A DNA stretch of 64,000 nt from contig NZ_LT574836.1 in the NCBI RefSeq assembly GCF_900086725.1, forward strand, positions 244,199 through 308,198. Reading direction: 5' to 3'. The stretch comes from Bariatricus massiliensis. GTDB taxonomy: Bacteria; Bacillota; Clostridia; Lachnospirales; Lachnospiraceae. Below, in pieces: positions 8,607 to 16,842 of this stretch. The notes under the pieces are model-generated. The model saw only the letters and a list, made by a program, of their open reading frames with translations, was not told the DNA's origin and did no database searches. A program made the translations under genes and the position numbers. The first letter of the stretch is position 1. Each line of letters opens with the position of its first letter.

Positions 8607-9209
8607 ATGGATTATGACAAAATGACAGACGAACAATTGATTGAAAAGCTTCGCCTTGGGGACAAGGAGATTACTGATTATATCATGGAGAAGTATAAGG
8701 GGCTTGTGCGTCAGAATGCGAAGGCTATGTATCTTCTCGGTGGTGAAAATGATGATTTGATTCAGGAAGGAATGATTGGCCTGTTTAAAGCTGTGCAGGA
8801 TTATAACCCGGAGGCAGGCACATCATTTTACAGTTTTGCCCAGCTATGCATTTCCCGGCAGATATATACAGCCATGAAGGCGGCCAGACGGAAAAAGCAC
8901 ATTCCGTTGAATTCTTACGTTTCTCTCTATGCAGAGGAGGAGGATCAGGAAGGAAGAATGCCGCTGGCGGAGACGATTGAGGCAGGAGCGGAAAGCAATC
9001 CTGAGGAAGCACTTCTCGGCAAGGAATACGCGCGTGCTTTTGAAGAAGAGCTGAAAGAGCGCCTGAGCAAACTTGAGAATCGGGTGCTTTATCTGCACCT
9101 TTTAGGTATGGATTATCTGACAATTGCAGATATTATTGGGAAGAGTCCCAAGACGGTCGACAATGCGCTTCAAAGGATAAAGGCAAAAGCGAAAGAACTT
9201 GTAAAATAG
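8607..9209 (+). CDS. sigH: RNA polymerase sigma factor, SigH type
   Basis: Alternative sigma-70 family factor that in Firmicutes starts sporulation gene expression. 200 residues. Region 2: DDLIQEGMIGLFKAVQDY and TSFYSFAQLCISRQIYTA, followed by RRKKHIPLNSYVSL, the segment typical of SigH. Region 4: LGMDYLTIADIIGKSPKTVDNALQRIKAKAKE. ATG 8607 is favoured over TTG 8598 because the TAAAGG ribosome site sits too close to the latter. Position after rlmB matches the conserved Firmicute order. Confidence 0.92.
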   Translation: MDYDKMTDEQLIEKLRLGDKEITDYIMEKYKGLVRQNAKAMYLLGGENDDLIQEGMIGLFKAVQDYNPEAGTSFYSFAQLCISRQIYTAMKAARRKKHIPLNSYVSLYAEEEDQEGRMPLAETIEAGAESNPEEALLGKEYARAFEEELKERLSKLENRVLYLHLLGMDYLTIADIIGKSPKTVDNALQRIKAKAKELVK

Positions 9210-9242
9210 ATATTTTCCCGATTATCCCCGAATTATCACGAT

Positions 9243-9273
9243 TTCGACAAAACCTTCTAAAATTCTTTATATT
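9243..9273 (+). promoter_or_regulatory. Promoter with overlapping Spo0A box
   Basis: TCGACA (9244-9249), 18 bp, TATATT (9268-9273). The -35 region overlaps TTCGACA (9243-9249), the exact reverse complement of the 0A-box consensus TGTCGAA. Spo0A-activated promoters often have a 0A box over the -35. Confidence 0.55.
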
Positions 9274-9313
9274 ATAACAAAGGAATGAAATCTTATGACA
9301 GGAGAAATGAAAG

Positions 9314-9643
9314 ATGGATGAGAAGGTGGAATCTGTTTTGAGGAAATTGGGGATTACCGCGAGATATAAGGGGCATGAATATATTCAACTGGCATTTCGG
9401 CTGATTGAACACGATGAAGAGATTTTGACGGGAATTACAATATTATTGTACCCTGAAATCGCAAAGACACTGGACGTGCCGGTACATAATGTTGAATATA
9501 ATATACGCACTGCAGTGATGAAATCATGGAAGATGAACAGGCCGCTGCTGGAAGAAGTCTGTGGGTACAAATTGTATAAGCCGCCGTCGAATGCAGAATT
9601 TCTTGACGCATTGTTGTATTATGTCCGGCATTTAAAAGAGTAG
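9314..9643 (+). CDS. Stand-alone Spo0A C-terminal DNA-binding domain protein
   Basis: 109 residues corresponding to the effector domain of Spo0A with no receiver domain. Parallels with Spo0A include GITARYKGHEYIQLAF, ILTGITILLYPEIAKTL and VEYNIRTAVMKSWKMN (recognition helix region), and the ending SNAEFLDALLYYVRHLK. It probably binds 0A-like sites without phosphorylation control, perhaps tuning Spo0A targets; that role is inference. Start ATG 9314 follows GGAGAAATGAAAG. A 0A box lies in its own promoter, so it may be part of the Spo0A circuit. Confidence 0.85.
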   Translation: MDEKVESVLRKLGITARYKGHEYIQLAFRLIEHDEEILTGITILLYPEIAKTLDVPVHNVEYNIRTAVMKSWKMNRPLLEEVCGYKLYKPPSNAEFLDALLYYVRHLKE

Positions 9644-9720
9644 TTGATGTTTTTGAGGGGAAGGCCGCCTGAAAAGGTGCGTTTTCCCTCCCGAAAAATG
9701 GAGAATTTCCATCTTAGATA

Positions 9721-9750
9721 TTGACAATCAGAAGGGGAATATGATATATT
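9721..9750 (+). promoter_or_regulatory. Promoter of tRNA-Thr
   Basis: TTGACA 9721-9726, 18 bp, TATATT 9745-9750, 21 bp ahead of the tRNA. Confidence 0.7.
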
Positions 9751-9771
9751 TAACAAGTCGCAAAAATGCGT

Positions 9772-9844
9772 GCTGCCTTGGCTCAGTCGGTAGAGCGTCG
9801 CCTTGGTAAGGCGGAGGTCGGCGGTTCGATTCCGCTAGGCAGCT
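9772..9844 (+). tRNA. tRNA-Thr (anticodon GGT)
   Basis: 73-base cloverleaf. Acceptor GCTGCCT/AGGCAGC, D arm GCTC/GAGC, anticodon loop TTGGTAA giving GGT, T loop TTCGATT. CCA is not encoded. Confidence 0.95.
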
Positions 9845-9850
9845 TTCATA

Positions 9851-9875
9851 ACTCCCGTTAAGGGAGTATTTTTTT
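9851..9875 (+). terminator. Terminator after tRNA-Thr
   Basis: ACTCCC (9851-9856) pairs with GGGAGT (9862-9867) and is followed by a run of seven T. Confidence 0.88.
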
Positions 9876-9914
9876 ATTACATAGGTAAGTTCTTTGAATT
9901 TATCTATGTAATAA
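9874..9914. repeat. Perfect 11-bp inverted repeat
   Basis: TTATTACATAG (9874-9884) and CTATGTAATAA (9904-9914) with 19 bases between, just after the tRNA terminator. Could be an operator or a second hairpin ahead of glnS. No T run follows the right arm. Confidence 0.5.
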
Positions 9915-9916
9915 AA

Positions 9917-9942
9917 AGCCCTCCGGGGAGGATGCGCACAAT
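9917..9942 (+). repeat. Dispersed short repeat, copy 1
   Basis: CCCTCCGGGGAGGATGCGCA followed by CAAT. Nearly the same sequence occurs at 35771-35792 (CCCTTCGGAGGATGTGCA then CAAT), also right after a hairpin between genes. It holds an inverted CCTCC/GGAGG core. Confidence 0.4.
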
Positions 9943-9973
9943 ATTAAACGATAGAGAGTTGAGGAGGAACATC

Positions 9974-11638
9974 ATGGCAGAAGAAATGGTTTCAAAAAAT
10001 TTTATCGAGCAGGAAATCGATAAAGATTTACAGGAGGGAGTATACGATCATGTCTGTACCAGATTCCCGCCGGAGCCCAACGGATATCTGCATATAGGGC
10101 ATGCAAAATCTATCCTTTTGAACTATGGACTTGCTCAAAAGTATAATGGTACGTTCCACATGCGTTTTGATGATACGAACCCTACCAAAGAAAAGACTGA
10201 GTTTGTGGAGTCCATCAAGGATGACATCCAGTGGCTTGGGGCAGACTGGAAGGAGCATCTTTACTTTGCTTCGGATTATTTTGACACCATGTATGAGTGT
10301 GCGGTTCTTCTAATCAAGAAGGGAAAAGCATATGTATGTGATTTGACGCCGGACGAGATTAGGGAGTACAGAGGGACACTTACTGAGCCGGGGAAGGACA
10401 GCCCCTATAGGAACCGGAGTGTCGAGGAGAATCTCGCCTTATTCGAAGGAATGCGTGCGGGCCAGTACAAAGACGGAGAGAAGGTTCTCCGCGCTAAAAT
10501 TGATATGGCCTCACCTAATATTAATATGCGTGACCCGATTATTTATAGAGTAGCTAGGATGAGCCACCACAATACGGGAGACAAATGGTGCATTTACCCG
10601 ATGTATGATTTTGCCCATCCGATCGAGGATGCGGTAGAAGGAATTACACATTCTATCTGTACATTGGAGTTTGAAGACCACAGGCCGCTTTATGACTGGG
10701 TCGTGAGAGAATGTGAATTTGAGAATCCACCTCGTCAGATTGAGTTTGCTAAATTATATTTGACAAATGTGGTGACAGGAAAACGCTATATCAAAAAACT
10801 GGTGGAGGACGGGATTGTAGACGGCTGGGACGATCCGAGGCTGGTATCCATCGCGGCGCTTAGACGGCGCGGCTTCACTCCGGAATCTATCCGTATGTTC
10901 GTTGATTTGTGCGGAGTATCCAAAAGCCAGAGCTCCGTCGATTACGCAATGCTGGAATACTGTATCCGGGAAGACTTGAAGCTGAAACGTCCTCGAATGA
11001 TGGCAGTCCTAGACCCTATCAAGCTTGTAATCGACAATTATCCGGAGGGGGAGACAGAGTATCTGGACGCTCCCAACAATCTGGAAAACGAAGAGCTTGG
11101 AAGCAGGAAAGTGCCGTTCTGCAGAGAACTTTATATAGAGCGTGACGACTTTATGGAAGAGCCTCCGAAAAAATATTTCCGGCTGTTCCCGGGGAATGAG
11201 GTCAGGCTCATGAACGCCTATTTTGTTAAATGTGTGGATTATGAAAAGGATGAGAATGGAAATGTGACGGTAGTGCACTGTACTTACGATCCGGAGACGA
11301 AGTGTGGAAGTGGATTTACCGGCCGGAAGGTGAAGGGTACGATCCATTGGGTGCCGGCTCCCTACGCAGTGAAAGCGACGGTTCGGCTTTATGAGAATCT
11401 GGTGGATGAAGAAAAGGGCGTGTACAATAAGGAGGATGGTTCCTTGAATTTGAATCCCAATTCATTGACTGTCAAGGAGATTTATGTAGAACCCAATTTT
11501 GAAGACGCAAAGCCTTATGACAGTTTTCAGTTTGTGCGTCAGGGATATTTCTGCATAGATGCTCACGACTCAAAACCCGATGCACTTGTGTTCAACCGTA
11601 TCGTATCCCTGAAAAGTTCATTCAGGCTGCCTAAATAA
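9974..11638 (+). CDS. glnS: Glutaminyl-tRNA synthetase
   Basis: Class I synthetase charging tRNA-Gln. 554 residues, family length. HIGH motif in FPPEPNGYLHIGHAKS, FDDTNPTKEKTEFVESI and the GlnRS-type anticodon-binding barrel toward the C-terminus. The KMSKS-equivalent loop reads VVTGKRYIKKL rather than the VLSKRKL of E. coli. Start ATG 9974 (MAEEMVSKNF) follows GAGGAGGAAC; the upstream ATG 9932 would precede that ribosome site. Its presence means the cell need not rely only on the amidotransferase route to Gln-tRNA. Single gene, closed by the terminator below. Confidence 0.96.
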   Translation: MAEEMVSKNFIEQEIDKDLQEGVYDHVCTRFPPEPNGYLHIGHAKSILLNYGLAQKYNGTFHMRFDDTNPTKEKTEFVESIKDDIQWLGADWKEHLYFASDYFDTMYECAVLLIKKGKAYVCDLTPDEIREYRGTLTEPGKDSPYRNRSVEENLALFEGMRAGQYKDGEKVLRAKIDMASPNINMRDPIIYRVARMSHHNTGDKWCIYPMYDFAHPIEDAVEGITHSICTLEFEDHRPLYDWVVRECEFENPPRQIEFAKLYLTNVVTGKRYIKKLVEDGIVDGWDDPRLVSIAALRRRGFTPESIRMFVDLCGVSKSQSSVDYAMLEYCIREDLKLKRPRMMAVLDPIKLVIDNYPEGETEYLDAPNNLENEELGSRKVPFCRELYIERDDFMEEPPKKYFRLFPGNEVRLMNAYFVKCVDYEKDENGNVTVVHCTYDPETKCGSGFTGRKVKGTIHWVPAPYAVKATVRLYENLVDEEKGVYNKEDGSLNLNPNSLTVKEIYVEPNFEDAKPYDSFQFVRQGYFCIDAHDSKPDALVFNRIVSLKSSFRLPK

Positions 11639-11659
11639 ATACGGATATGCATTAATAAG

Positions 11660-11691
11660 AAAAGGAATCGGGTCCCAACCCGATTCCTTTT
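11660..11691. terminator. Bidirectional terminator between glnS and the 11703 gene
   Basis: AAAAGGAATCGGG (11660-11672) pairs with CCCGATTCCTTTT (11679-11691) around a 6-base loop. A on the left and T on the right suit both converging genes. Confidence 0.88.
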
Positions 11692-11702
11692 ACGTACATA
11701 CA

Positions 11703-12083
11703 TTATTCACTTTTCTGAGTGGATGCGTCAGATGCGCTGCCCATATCGGCAGCTTCTTCGCTGGCCTTCTCATCTTCTGACGCTATATCTTCCACAGCCT
11801 TGTCTGCTTCTGCCACAGCGTCTTCCACAGCCTTGTCAAATTCATCGCTGCAGGATTCTTCTTTTTCTTCTTTGGAATCGGACGATGGTGTGAGGGGCAC
11901 ATAGCCTCGTTCGGAGACTGCGCCTAAGTCATCGTCAAGCTCAAAGTCGTCATCCTCAAAATCATCCTCAAATTCATCTTCTAGTTCATCTTCATTCTTT
12001 TTCTTTAATAAATAGTAAACGCCTGCAGCGGCAGCTCCTGCGGCTGTTACTCCAAGCAGAAATTTACCAAACTTTTTAGCCAT
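11703..12083 (-). CDS. Membrane-anchored acidic protein
   Basis: 126 residues, family not recognised. The N-terminus MAKKFGKFLLGVTAAGAAAAGVYYLL forms one membrane-spanning or signal-anchor segment, followed by KKK and a long acidic, Ser/Glu/Asp/Ala-rich tail that should be disordered. Start ATG 12083 is preferred because GGAGCAG lies just upstream; a longer frame from 12134 adds residues before the ribosome site. It converges on glnS across a shared terminator. No function stated. Confidence 0.7.
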   Translation of the reverse strand: MAKKFGKFLLGVTAAGAAAAGVYYLLKKKNEDELEDEFEDDFEDDDFELDDDLGAVSERGYVPLTPSSDSKEEKEESCSDEFDKAVEDAVAEADKAVEDIASEDEKASEEAADMGSASDASTQKSE

Positions 12084-12334
12084 AATACTGCTCCTTTCCC
12101 ATATCTTGCTCGTATAACTATAGTATATAAACAACTATATTGTAATACTTTTTCACAAAAAGGGAAAGTAAAATATTTATAAACAGGCGTATTTTACCAA
12201 AAAATGTAATAGATAGAGGGCGGAGGGGCGAAAAACTAAGGGACAGCGGGATTGTACGTGGGGTAAAAATGTGTTATTATTATACAATATTGTTATGTTT
12301 CAGTAACTTATAGAGAAAGGGATGCAGGACTTAG

Positions 12335-13921
12335 ATGACGAGGGAATTAAGGCACCACGATAAAAGTCAGAGCATGGGGAAAAGAGCAAAAAATAAAGTG
12401 TTTGGCGTAATCTACAGCCGTACAGCGGTTGTGTTCGTACTTCTTCTGATGCAGATAGGCGTTATGGGGTTCACCCTTACTTATCTGGAGGGATATACCA
12501 ACTATCTTTATGGAATATTTGTCATTCTTTCCATGGCGGCTGTTATCTATATTATCAATGCAAAAGGGGCACCGGAGATTAAAATGACGTGGCTTTTATT
12601 TATCTTGCTCGTTCCGGTGGTAGGTGTAGGATTTTATATATTTGTGCAGACGGAAATCGGCACACGGTACATAGGAAAGCGGCTGGAGATACTTCGCATG
12701 GAGACGGAACCCTATATGAAGCAGAATGAGAATATTGTGGAGTTGATGAGGAGCAGCCGGCTTGCGAATACGAATCTTTCTCACTTTCTGTATCAGCAGT
12801 TAGGATTTCCCACGTATGGCAATACGGATGCCCAGTATTTTCCGCTGGGTGACGATAAGTTCCCGGTGCTGGTAGAAGAATTGGCAAATGCTAAAAAGTT
12901 TATCTTTATGGAATACTTTATTGTCGAAGAAGGAATCATGTGGGACACTATTTTGAATGTTCTGGCGGCGAAGGTTAAAGAAGGCGTGGAAGTGCGCTTT
13001 ATGTACGACGGGATGTGCAGCGTTGCCCTGCTCCCCTATGAGTATCCGGAGAAACTTAAGCGGATGGGGATACAGTGCAAGCAGTTCGCGCCGATCAAAC
13101 CGGTGCTTTCCACCCATCAGAATAACCGTGACCACCGCAAAATCTGTGTCATAGACGGTGCGACCGCGTTTACCGGAGGCGTCAATCTGGCGGACGAATA
13201 TATCAATGAGAAGATGCGGTTTGGCCATTGGAAAGATACTGCGATCATGCTGAAAGGCGACGCGGTGCAGAGCTTCACCATGATGTTCTTGCAGATGTGG
13301 AATGTGGATGAAAAAAGGCCTGACATATATAAGAAGTACTTGACCGTGAAACACAGGGGATTCCGCAGAGAACAGGGATATATGATTCCTTATGGGGACA
13401 GCCCTTATGATGATGAGAATGTGGGTGAAGAAGTTTATTTCCATATATTGAATCACGCGAAAAAGTACGTGCATATTATGACGCCTTATTTGATTTTGGA
13501 TAATGAGATGATTACGACCCTCACCAGAGCGGCTAAGAGTGGGATAGAGGTGCAGATTATCATGCCTCATATTCCGGATAAACCATACGCTTTTTATCTG
13601 GCAAAGACCTATTATAGCGAATTGATTGAAAGCGGCGTTCAGATTTATGAATATATGCCGGGATTTATACACGCCAAGGTCTTTACATCGGATGACGACA
13701 CCGCTACGGTAGGCACTATCAATCTGGACTACCGCAGTCTGTATCTGCATTTTGAATGTGGTGTGTTTATTTATCACAATCCGGTAGTGTATGCTATTGA
13801 GAAGGATTTTCAGGAAACATTGGATAAGTGCCACAAGGTAACCTTGACAGAAGTGCAGAATAGAAGCCTGTTTACAAAGGTATATGGACAGGTACTGCGT
13901 CTGGTGGCGCCGCTTATGTAA
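12335..13921 (+). CDS. cls: Cardiolipin synthase
   Basis: Membrane phospholipase-D-superfamily enzyme that condenses two phosphatidylglycerols into cardiolipin. 528 residues: two or three N-terminal membrane helices (about residues 30-105), then two HKD catalytic motifs, HRKICVID with TGGVNLADEY (about residues 267-290) and HAKVFTSDDDTATVGTINLD (about residues 447-466). The N-terminus carries about 25 extra basic residues before the first helix. Start ATG 12335 has GGGATGCAGG upstream. Divergent from the 11703 gene across 250 bp of A+T-rich DNA with a TATTAT/TATACAAT region near 12280-12290 that may hold its -10. Confidence 0.93.
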   Translation: MTRELRHHDKSQSMGKRAKNKVFGVIYSRTAVVFVLLLMQIGVMGFTLTYLEGYTNYLYGIFVILSMAAVIYIINAKGAPEIKMTWLLFILLVPVVGVGFYIFVQTEIGTRYIGKRLEILRMETEPYMKQNENIVELMRSSRLANTNLSHFLYQQLGFPTYGNTDAQYFPLGDDKFPVLVEELANAKKFIFMEYFIVEEGIMWDTILNVLAAKVKEGVEVRFMYDGMCSVALLPYEYPEKLKRMGIQCKQFAPIKPVLSTHQNNRDHRKICVIDGATAFTGGVNLADEYINEKMRFGHWKDTAIMLKGDAVQSFTMMFLQMWNVDEKRPDIYKKYLTVKHRGFRREQGYMIPYGDSPYDDENVGEEVYFHILNHAKKYVHIMTPYLILDNEMITTLTRAAKSGIEVQIIMPHIPDKPYAFYLAKTYYSELIESGVQIYEYMPGFIHAKVFTSDDDTATVGTINLDYRSLYLHFECGVFIYHNPVVYAIEKDFQETLDKCHKVTLTEVQNRSLFTKVYGQVLRLVAPLM

Positions 13922-14065
13922 AAAATAAAAGGATTTTTAATGGAAATCAAAATAGGAGTATACAGACGGTTGAAAATGTAGTATAATTTTAACGGCTTCT
14001 TATAAGAGAAGCTCATAGCATTTATAAGGGATAGTTATATTAAAAGATACGCAGGAGGATTTATC

Positions 14066-15340
14066 ATGGTTAAAGCAGTAGTTGGAGCGAACTGGGGCGA
14101 TGAAGGTAAAGGAAAGATTACAGATACCCTTGCTGAAAAGGCGGATATCATCATTCGTTTTCAGGGCGGTGCTAATGCAGGACATACCATCATCAACGAT
14201 TATGGAAAATTTGCCCTTCACACACTGCCGTCAGGTGTGTTCTACAATCATACCACCAGTATTATCGGCAACGGTGTAGCTGTAGATATTCCGGTATTAT
14301 TTAAGGAGATTCAGTCTGTCATCGAAAGAGGGGTTCCGGCTCCCAAGATTCTGGTATCTGACAGAGCACAGATGGTGATGTCCTATCACAAAAATTTTGA
14401 CGCATATGAAGAGGAGAGGCTGGGCGGCAAATCCTTTGGCTCTACCAAATCTGGAATTGCACCGTTCTACTCAGACAAATACGCAAAAATCGGATTTCAA
14501 ATCAGTGAATTGTTCGACGCAGAGCTGCTGAAGGAAAAAGTAGTGCGCATTGCAGAGCAGAAAAATGTGCTTCTGGAACACTTATATCATAAACCGACGA
14601 TTAATCCTGATGATTTATATAATGAACTAATGGAATACAAGGAGATGGTTGCGCCGTATGTATGCAATGTTTCTTTATTCCTTGACAGAGCGCTGAAAGA
14701 AGGGAAAGATATTCTTCTGGAGGGACAGCTCGGTACATTGAAGGATCCGGATCATGGAATCTATCCTATGGTCACATCTTCTTCCACGCTTGCGGCTTAC
14801 GGCGCTATCGGGGCAGGGATTCCGCCATATGAGATTAAGCAGATTGTCACCGTTTGCAAGGCTTATTCCAGCGCTGTTGGTGCGGGAGCCTTTGTCAGTG
14901 AGATCTTTGGCGATGAGGCAGATGAGCTGAGAAAACGCGGCGGAGACGGAGGAGAGTTCGGTGCCACTACAGGGCGTCCGAGACGAATGGGATGGTTCGA
15001 CTGTGTAGCCTCCAAATACGGCTGCCGTCTGCAGGGGACGACCGATGTCGCTTTCACAGTAGTGGATGTGCTCGGATACTTGGATGAGATACCAGTATGT
15101 GTAGGGTATGAGATTGACGGAGAGGTGACGACGGAATTCCCGGCCACCTATCTGTTGGAAAAGGCAAAACCGGTTCTCAAGACACTTCCGGGCTGGAAAT
15201 GCGATATCCGTGGAGTTAAGAATTATGAGGAGCTTCCGGAAAACTGCCGAAATTACATTGAATTTATTGAAAAAGAGATTGGCTACCCGATTACGATGGT
15301 ATCAAACGGACCGGGAAGACATGACATTATTTATCGTTAA
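14066..15340 (+). CDS. purA: Adenylosuccinate synthetase
   Basis: GTP-dependent first committed step from IMP to AMP; cytoplasmic. 424 residues. Seen are the GANWGDEGKGKITD phosphate loop, GGANAGHTI, the IMP-binding STKSGIAPFYSDK, DHGIYPMVTSSSTLAAYG and GEFGATTGRPRRMGWFD. ATG 14066 follows GCAGGAGGATTTATC. Upstream, TATAAT at 13982-13987 may be the -10, and a hairpin GCTTCT/AGAAGC lies at 13995-14012 in the leader. Stands alone; not part of a pur operon here. Confidence 0.96.
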   Translation: MVKAVVGANWGDEGKGKITDTLAEKADIIIRFQGGANAGHTIINDYGKFALHTLPSGVFYNHTTSIIGNGVAVDIPVLFKEIQSVIERGVPAPKILVSDRAQMVMSYHKNFDAYEEERLGGKSFGSTKSGIAPFYSDKYAKIGFQISELFDAELLKEKVVRIAEQKNVLLEHLYHKPTINPDDLYNELMEYKEMVAPYVCNVSLFLDRALKEGKDILLEGQLGTLKDPDHGIYPMVTSSSTLAAYGAIGAGIPPYEIKQIVTVCKAYSSAVGAGAFVSEIFGDEADELRKRGGDGGEFGATTGRPRRMGWFDCVASKYGCRLQGTTDVAFTVVDVLGYLDEIPVCVGYEIDGEVTTEFPATYLLEKAKPVLKTLPGWKCDIRGVKNYEELPENCRNYIEFIEKEIGYPITMVSNGPGRHDIIYR

Positions 15341-15397
15341 TAGTGCAAAAGAAAAGGGACTGACGGCAAAGCACCAATTTTTAGGGTCCTACAGACA

Positions 15398-15432
15398 AAC
15401 AAGCATATCCGGACGGATATGCTTGTTTTTAT
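15398..15432 (+). terminator. Terminator after purA
   Basis: ACAAGCATATCC (15399-15410) pairs with GGATATGCTTGT (15415-15426), 4-base loop, then T residues. Confidence 0.9.
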
Positions 15433-15724
15433 AAAAACTTTCCGGGGAGATATAGGTAGTTGAAGTGGACTTGTCCACTCTATTCTATGGTTTTGTATGA
15501 TTTTATCACTGGAACAGCGTAGGTATGTGTGTTAAAATATTAGAAAGCATTATTATTCTAAAATTCTAAGGGGCACACCCCAATACTGTTTATCATTTCT
15601 ATATAAACGATTCAGGAATCTCAATGCTTTATTTCATTTATTGACAGCAGAGAGGTTCCCGTTAGATAAGTGAACGAAAGGATACCTCCTGCGAACGACA
15701 TTTTTTGAATAAGGAGGACAATTT
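15433..15724 (+). other. Intergenic region before rpn
   Basis: No gene seen. It holds a palindrome GTGGAC-TT-GTCCAC (15465-15478) inside a 28-bp stretch at 15458-15485 that recurs with 4 differences at 38692-38719. It also holds a possible promoter TTGACA (15641-15646) with AGATAA (15664-15669). AAGGAGGACAA just before 15725 is the rpn ribosome site. Confidence 0.4.
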
Positions 15725-16747
15725 ATGGAAAAACACACTTATCAGAAAAATACAGCAGTTAACCGTGTTTACAAATCGCGGATATTTGAAATGGTATTCA
15801 GCGACAAGAAGGAACTGTTAAGCCTGTATAATGCGGCGAACGGAACGAAGTATGACGACCCGGAGATGCTGGAAGTGAATACGTTGGAAAATGCAATTTA
15901 CCTTTCGATGCATAATGATATCTCATTCGTGATTGACTCCAGACTTACGCTCTATGAGCATCAGTCCACCTATAGTCCCAATCTTCCGCTAAGATATCTG
16001 ATGTATATTTCGGATCTGTATTCAAGCATGACGCGGGATGAGAATCTGTACGGCCCCCGTAAAGTGCTGCTGCCTCCCCCAAAGTTTGTTATCTTTTACA
16101 ATGGCATCGAGGAGCAGCCGGACGTGCAGGAATTAAGGCTTTCTAGTGTGTTTCAGGTACCGGATGATAAACCGTCGCTGGAGTTAAGGGCCGTTATGCT
16201 GAATATTAATCCGGGGCATAATCCACAGCTGCTGGATAACTGCAAGACGTTGAGAGATTACTCTGAATATACTGCCAGAGTCAGGCGGTATGCGGAGAAT
16301 GTTTCCCTGTCTGAGGCGGTAGAACAGGCGATTACGGAATGTATTAAAGAGGGGATTCTGTCAGAATTTTTGAGCAAGAACAGAACGGAGGCGAAAAAGG
16401 TGAGCATATATGAATATGATGAAGAAAAAGTCATGCGTATGATGCGTGAAGCAGCCCGTGAGGATGGCTGGGAAGAAGGTCTTCAAAAAGGGAGAGAAGA
16501 AGGGAGAAAGCAAGGAATAAAAGAAGGGATAAAAGAAGGAATAAAAGAAGGAATAAAACAAGGGATAGAAGAAGGAATAAAACAAGGGATAGAAGAAGGG
16601 GTAGATCAAAAGTTAAAAGGCCTAATTTGTAAGAAGCTTGCCAAGGGAAAAACATTGGAGGAAATCGCTGAAATATTGGAGGAACCATTAGAGCGGATAC
16701 AAGCGCTTGCAAAAGAGCTTGCGGAAGCTGAAGAAAAGGAAGAATAA
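15725..16747 (+). CDS. Rpn family PD-(D/E)XK nuclease
   Basis: Recombination-promoting nuclease / putative transposase (PDDEXK_2) family; relatives are DNA endonucleases linked to recombination and phage defence. 340 residues. The nuclease core is in about residues 15-200, with catalytic pattern FVIDSRLTLYEHQST (Asp, then Glu-x-Gln). About residues 225-260 form an acidic linker, followed by tandem E/K-GIKEG tetrapeptide repeats (about 257-296) and a helical C-terminal domain rich in Lys/Glu. Strong AAGGAGGACAATTT site before ATG 15725. No inverted repeats flank it, so it is not an insertion sequence. An internal start at 16400 is treated separately. Confidence 0.85.
   Translation: MEKHTYQKNTAVNRVYKSRIFEMVFSDKKELLSLYNAANGTKYDDPEMLEVNTLENAIYLSMHNDISFVIDSRLTLYEHQSTYSPNLPLRYLMYISDLYSSMTRDENLYGPRKVLLPPPKFVIFYNGIEEQPDVQELRLSSVFQVPDDKPSLELRAVMLNINPGHNPQLLDNCKTLRDYSEYTARVRRYAENVSLSEAVEQAITECIKEGILSEFLSKNRTEAKKVSIYEYDEEKVMRMMREAAREDGWEEGLQKGREEGRKQGIKEGIKEGIKEGIKQGIEEGIKQGIEEGVDQKLKGLICKKLAKGKTLEEIAEILEEPLERIQALAKELAEAEEKEE
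16400..16747 (+). CDS. Possible internal product of rpn (RpnS-like, C-terminal 115 residues)
   Basis: GGAGG (16387-16391) lies 8 bases before GTG 16400-16402, which is exactly in the rpn frame (codon 226, just past the nuclease domain). Translation from it would give a 115-residue protein made of the repeat region and the C-terminal helices. In E. coli, rpn genes are known to encode such a small in-frame protein that blocks the toxicity of the full-length nuclease. The site is seen; its use here is inference. Confidence 0.5.
   Translation: MSIYEYDEEKVMRMMREAAREDGWEEGLQKGREEGRKQGIKEGIKEGIKEGIKQGIEEGIKQGIEEGVDQKLKGLICKKLAKGKTLEEIAEILEEPLERIQALAKELAEAEEKEE
16511..16599 (+). repeat. 12-bp tandem repeat inside rpn
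   Basis: About seven units of the type GGAATAAAAGAA / GGGATAGAAGAA, each coding for four residues (K/E-G-I-K/E). The frame is kept when units are gained or lost, so copy number could vary between strains by slippage without disrupting the protein. Confidence 0.8.
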
Positions 16748-16764
16748 AAAGAAAAAATATGTTT

Positions 16765-16799
16765 AAATCCCCCGCTTCGTACAGGAGCGGGGGATTTTG
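16765..16799. terminator. Terminator between rpn and asnA (convergent)
   Basis: AAATCCCCCGCT (16765-16776) pairs with AGCGGGGGATTT (16786-16797) followed by T. Symmetric enough to stop both converging genes. Confidence 0.88.
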
Positions 16800-16842
16800 T
16801 GTAAGGTTATATTTTTAAATAAGTGGTGTGAAAATATATCTG

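Noticed and set aside
12800..13834. 344-codon open frame on the minus strand
   Set aside because: Lies wholly inside cls, whose HKD motifs are clear. No ribosome site or recognisable domain; a shadow frame.
16511..16599. Possible CRISPR array
   Set aside because: Units are contiguous 12-bp coding repeats with no spacers.
15725..16747. Insertion sequence (family is often labelled transposase)
   Set aside because: No terminal inverted repeats or target duplication found around the gene.
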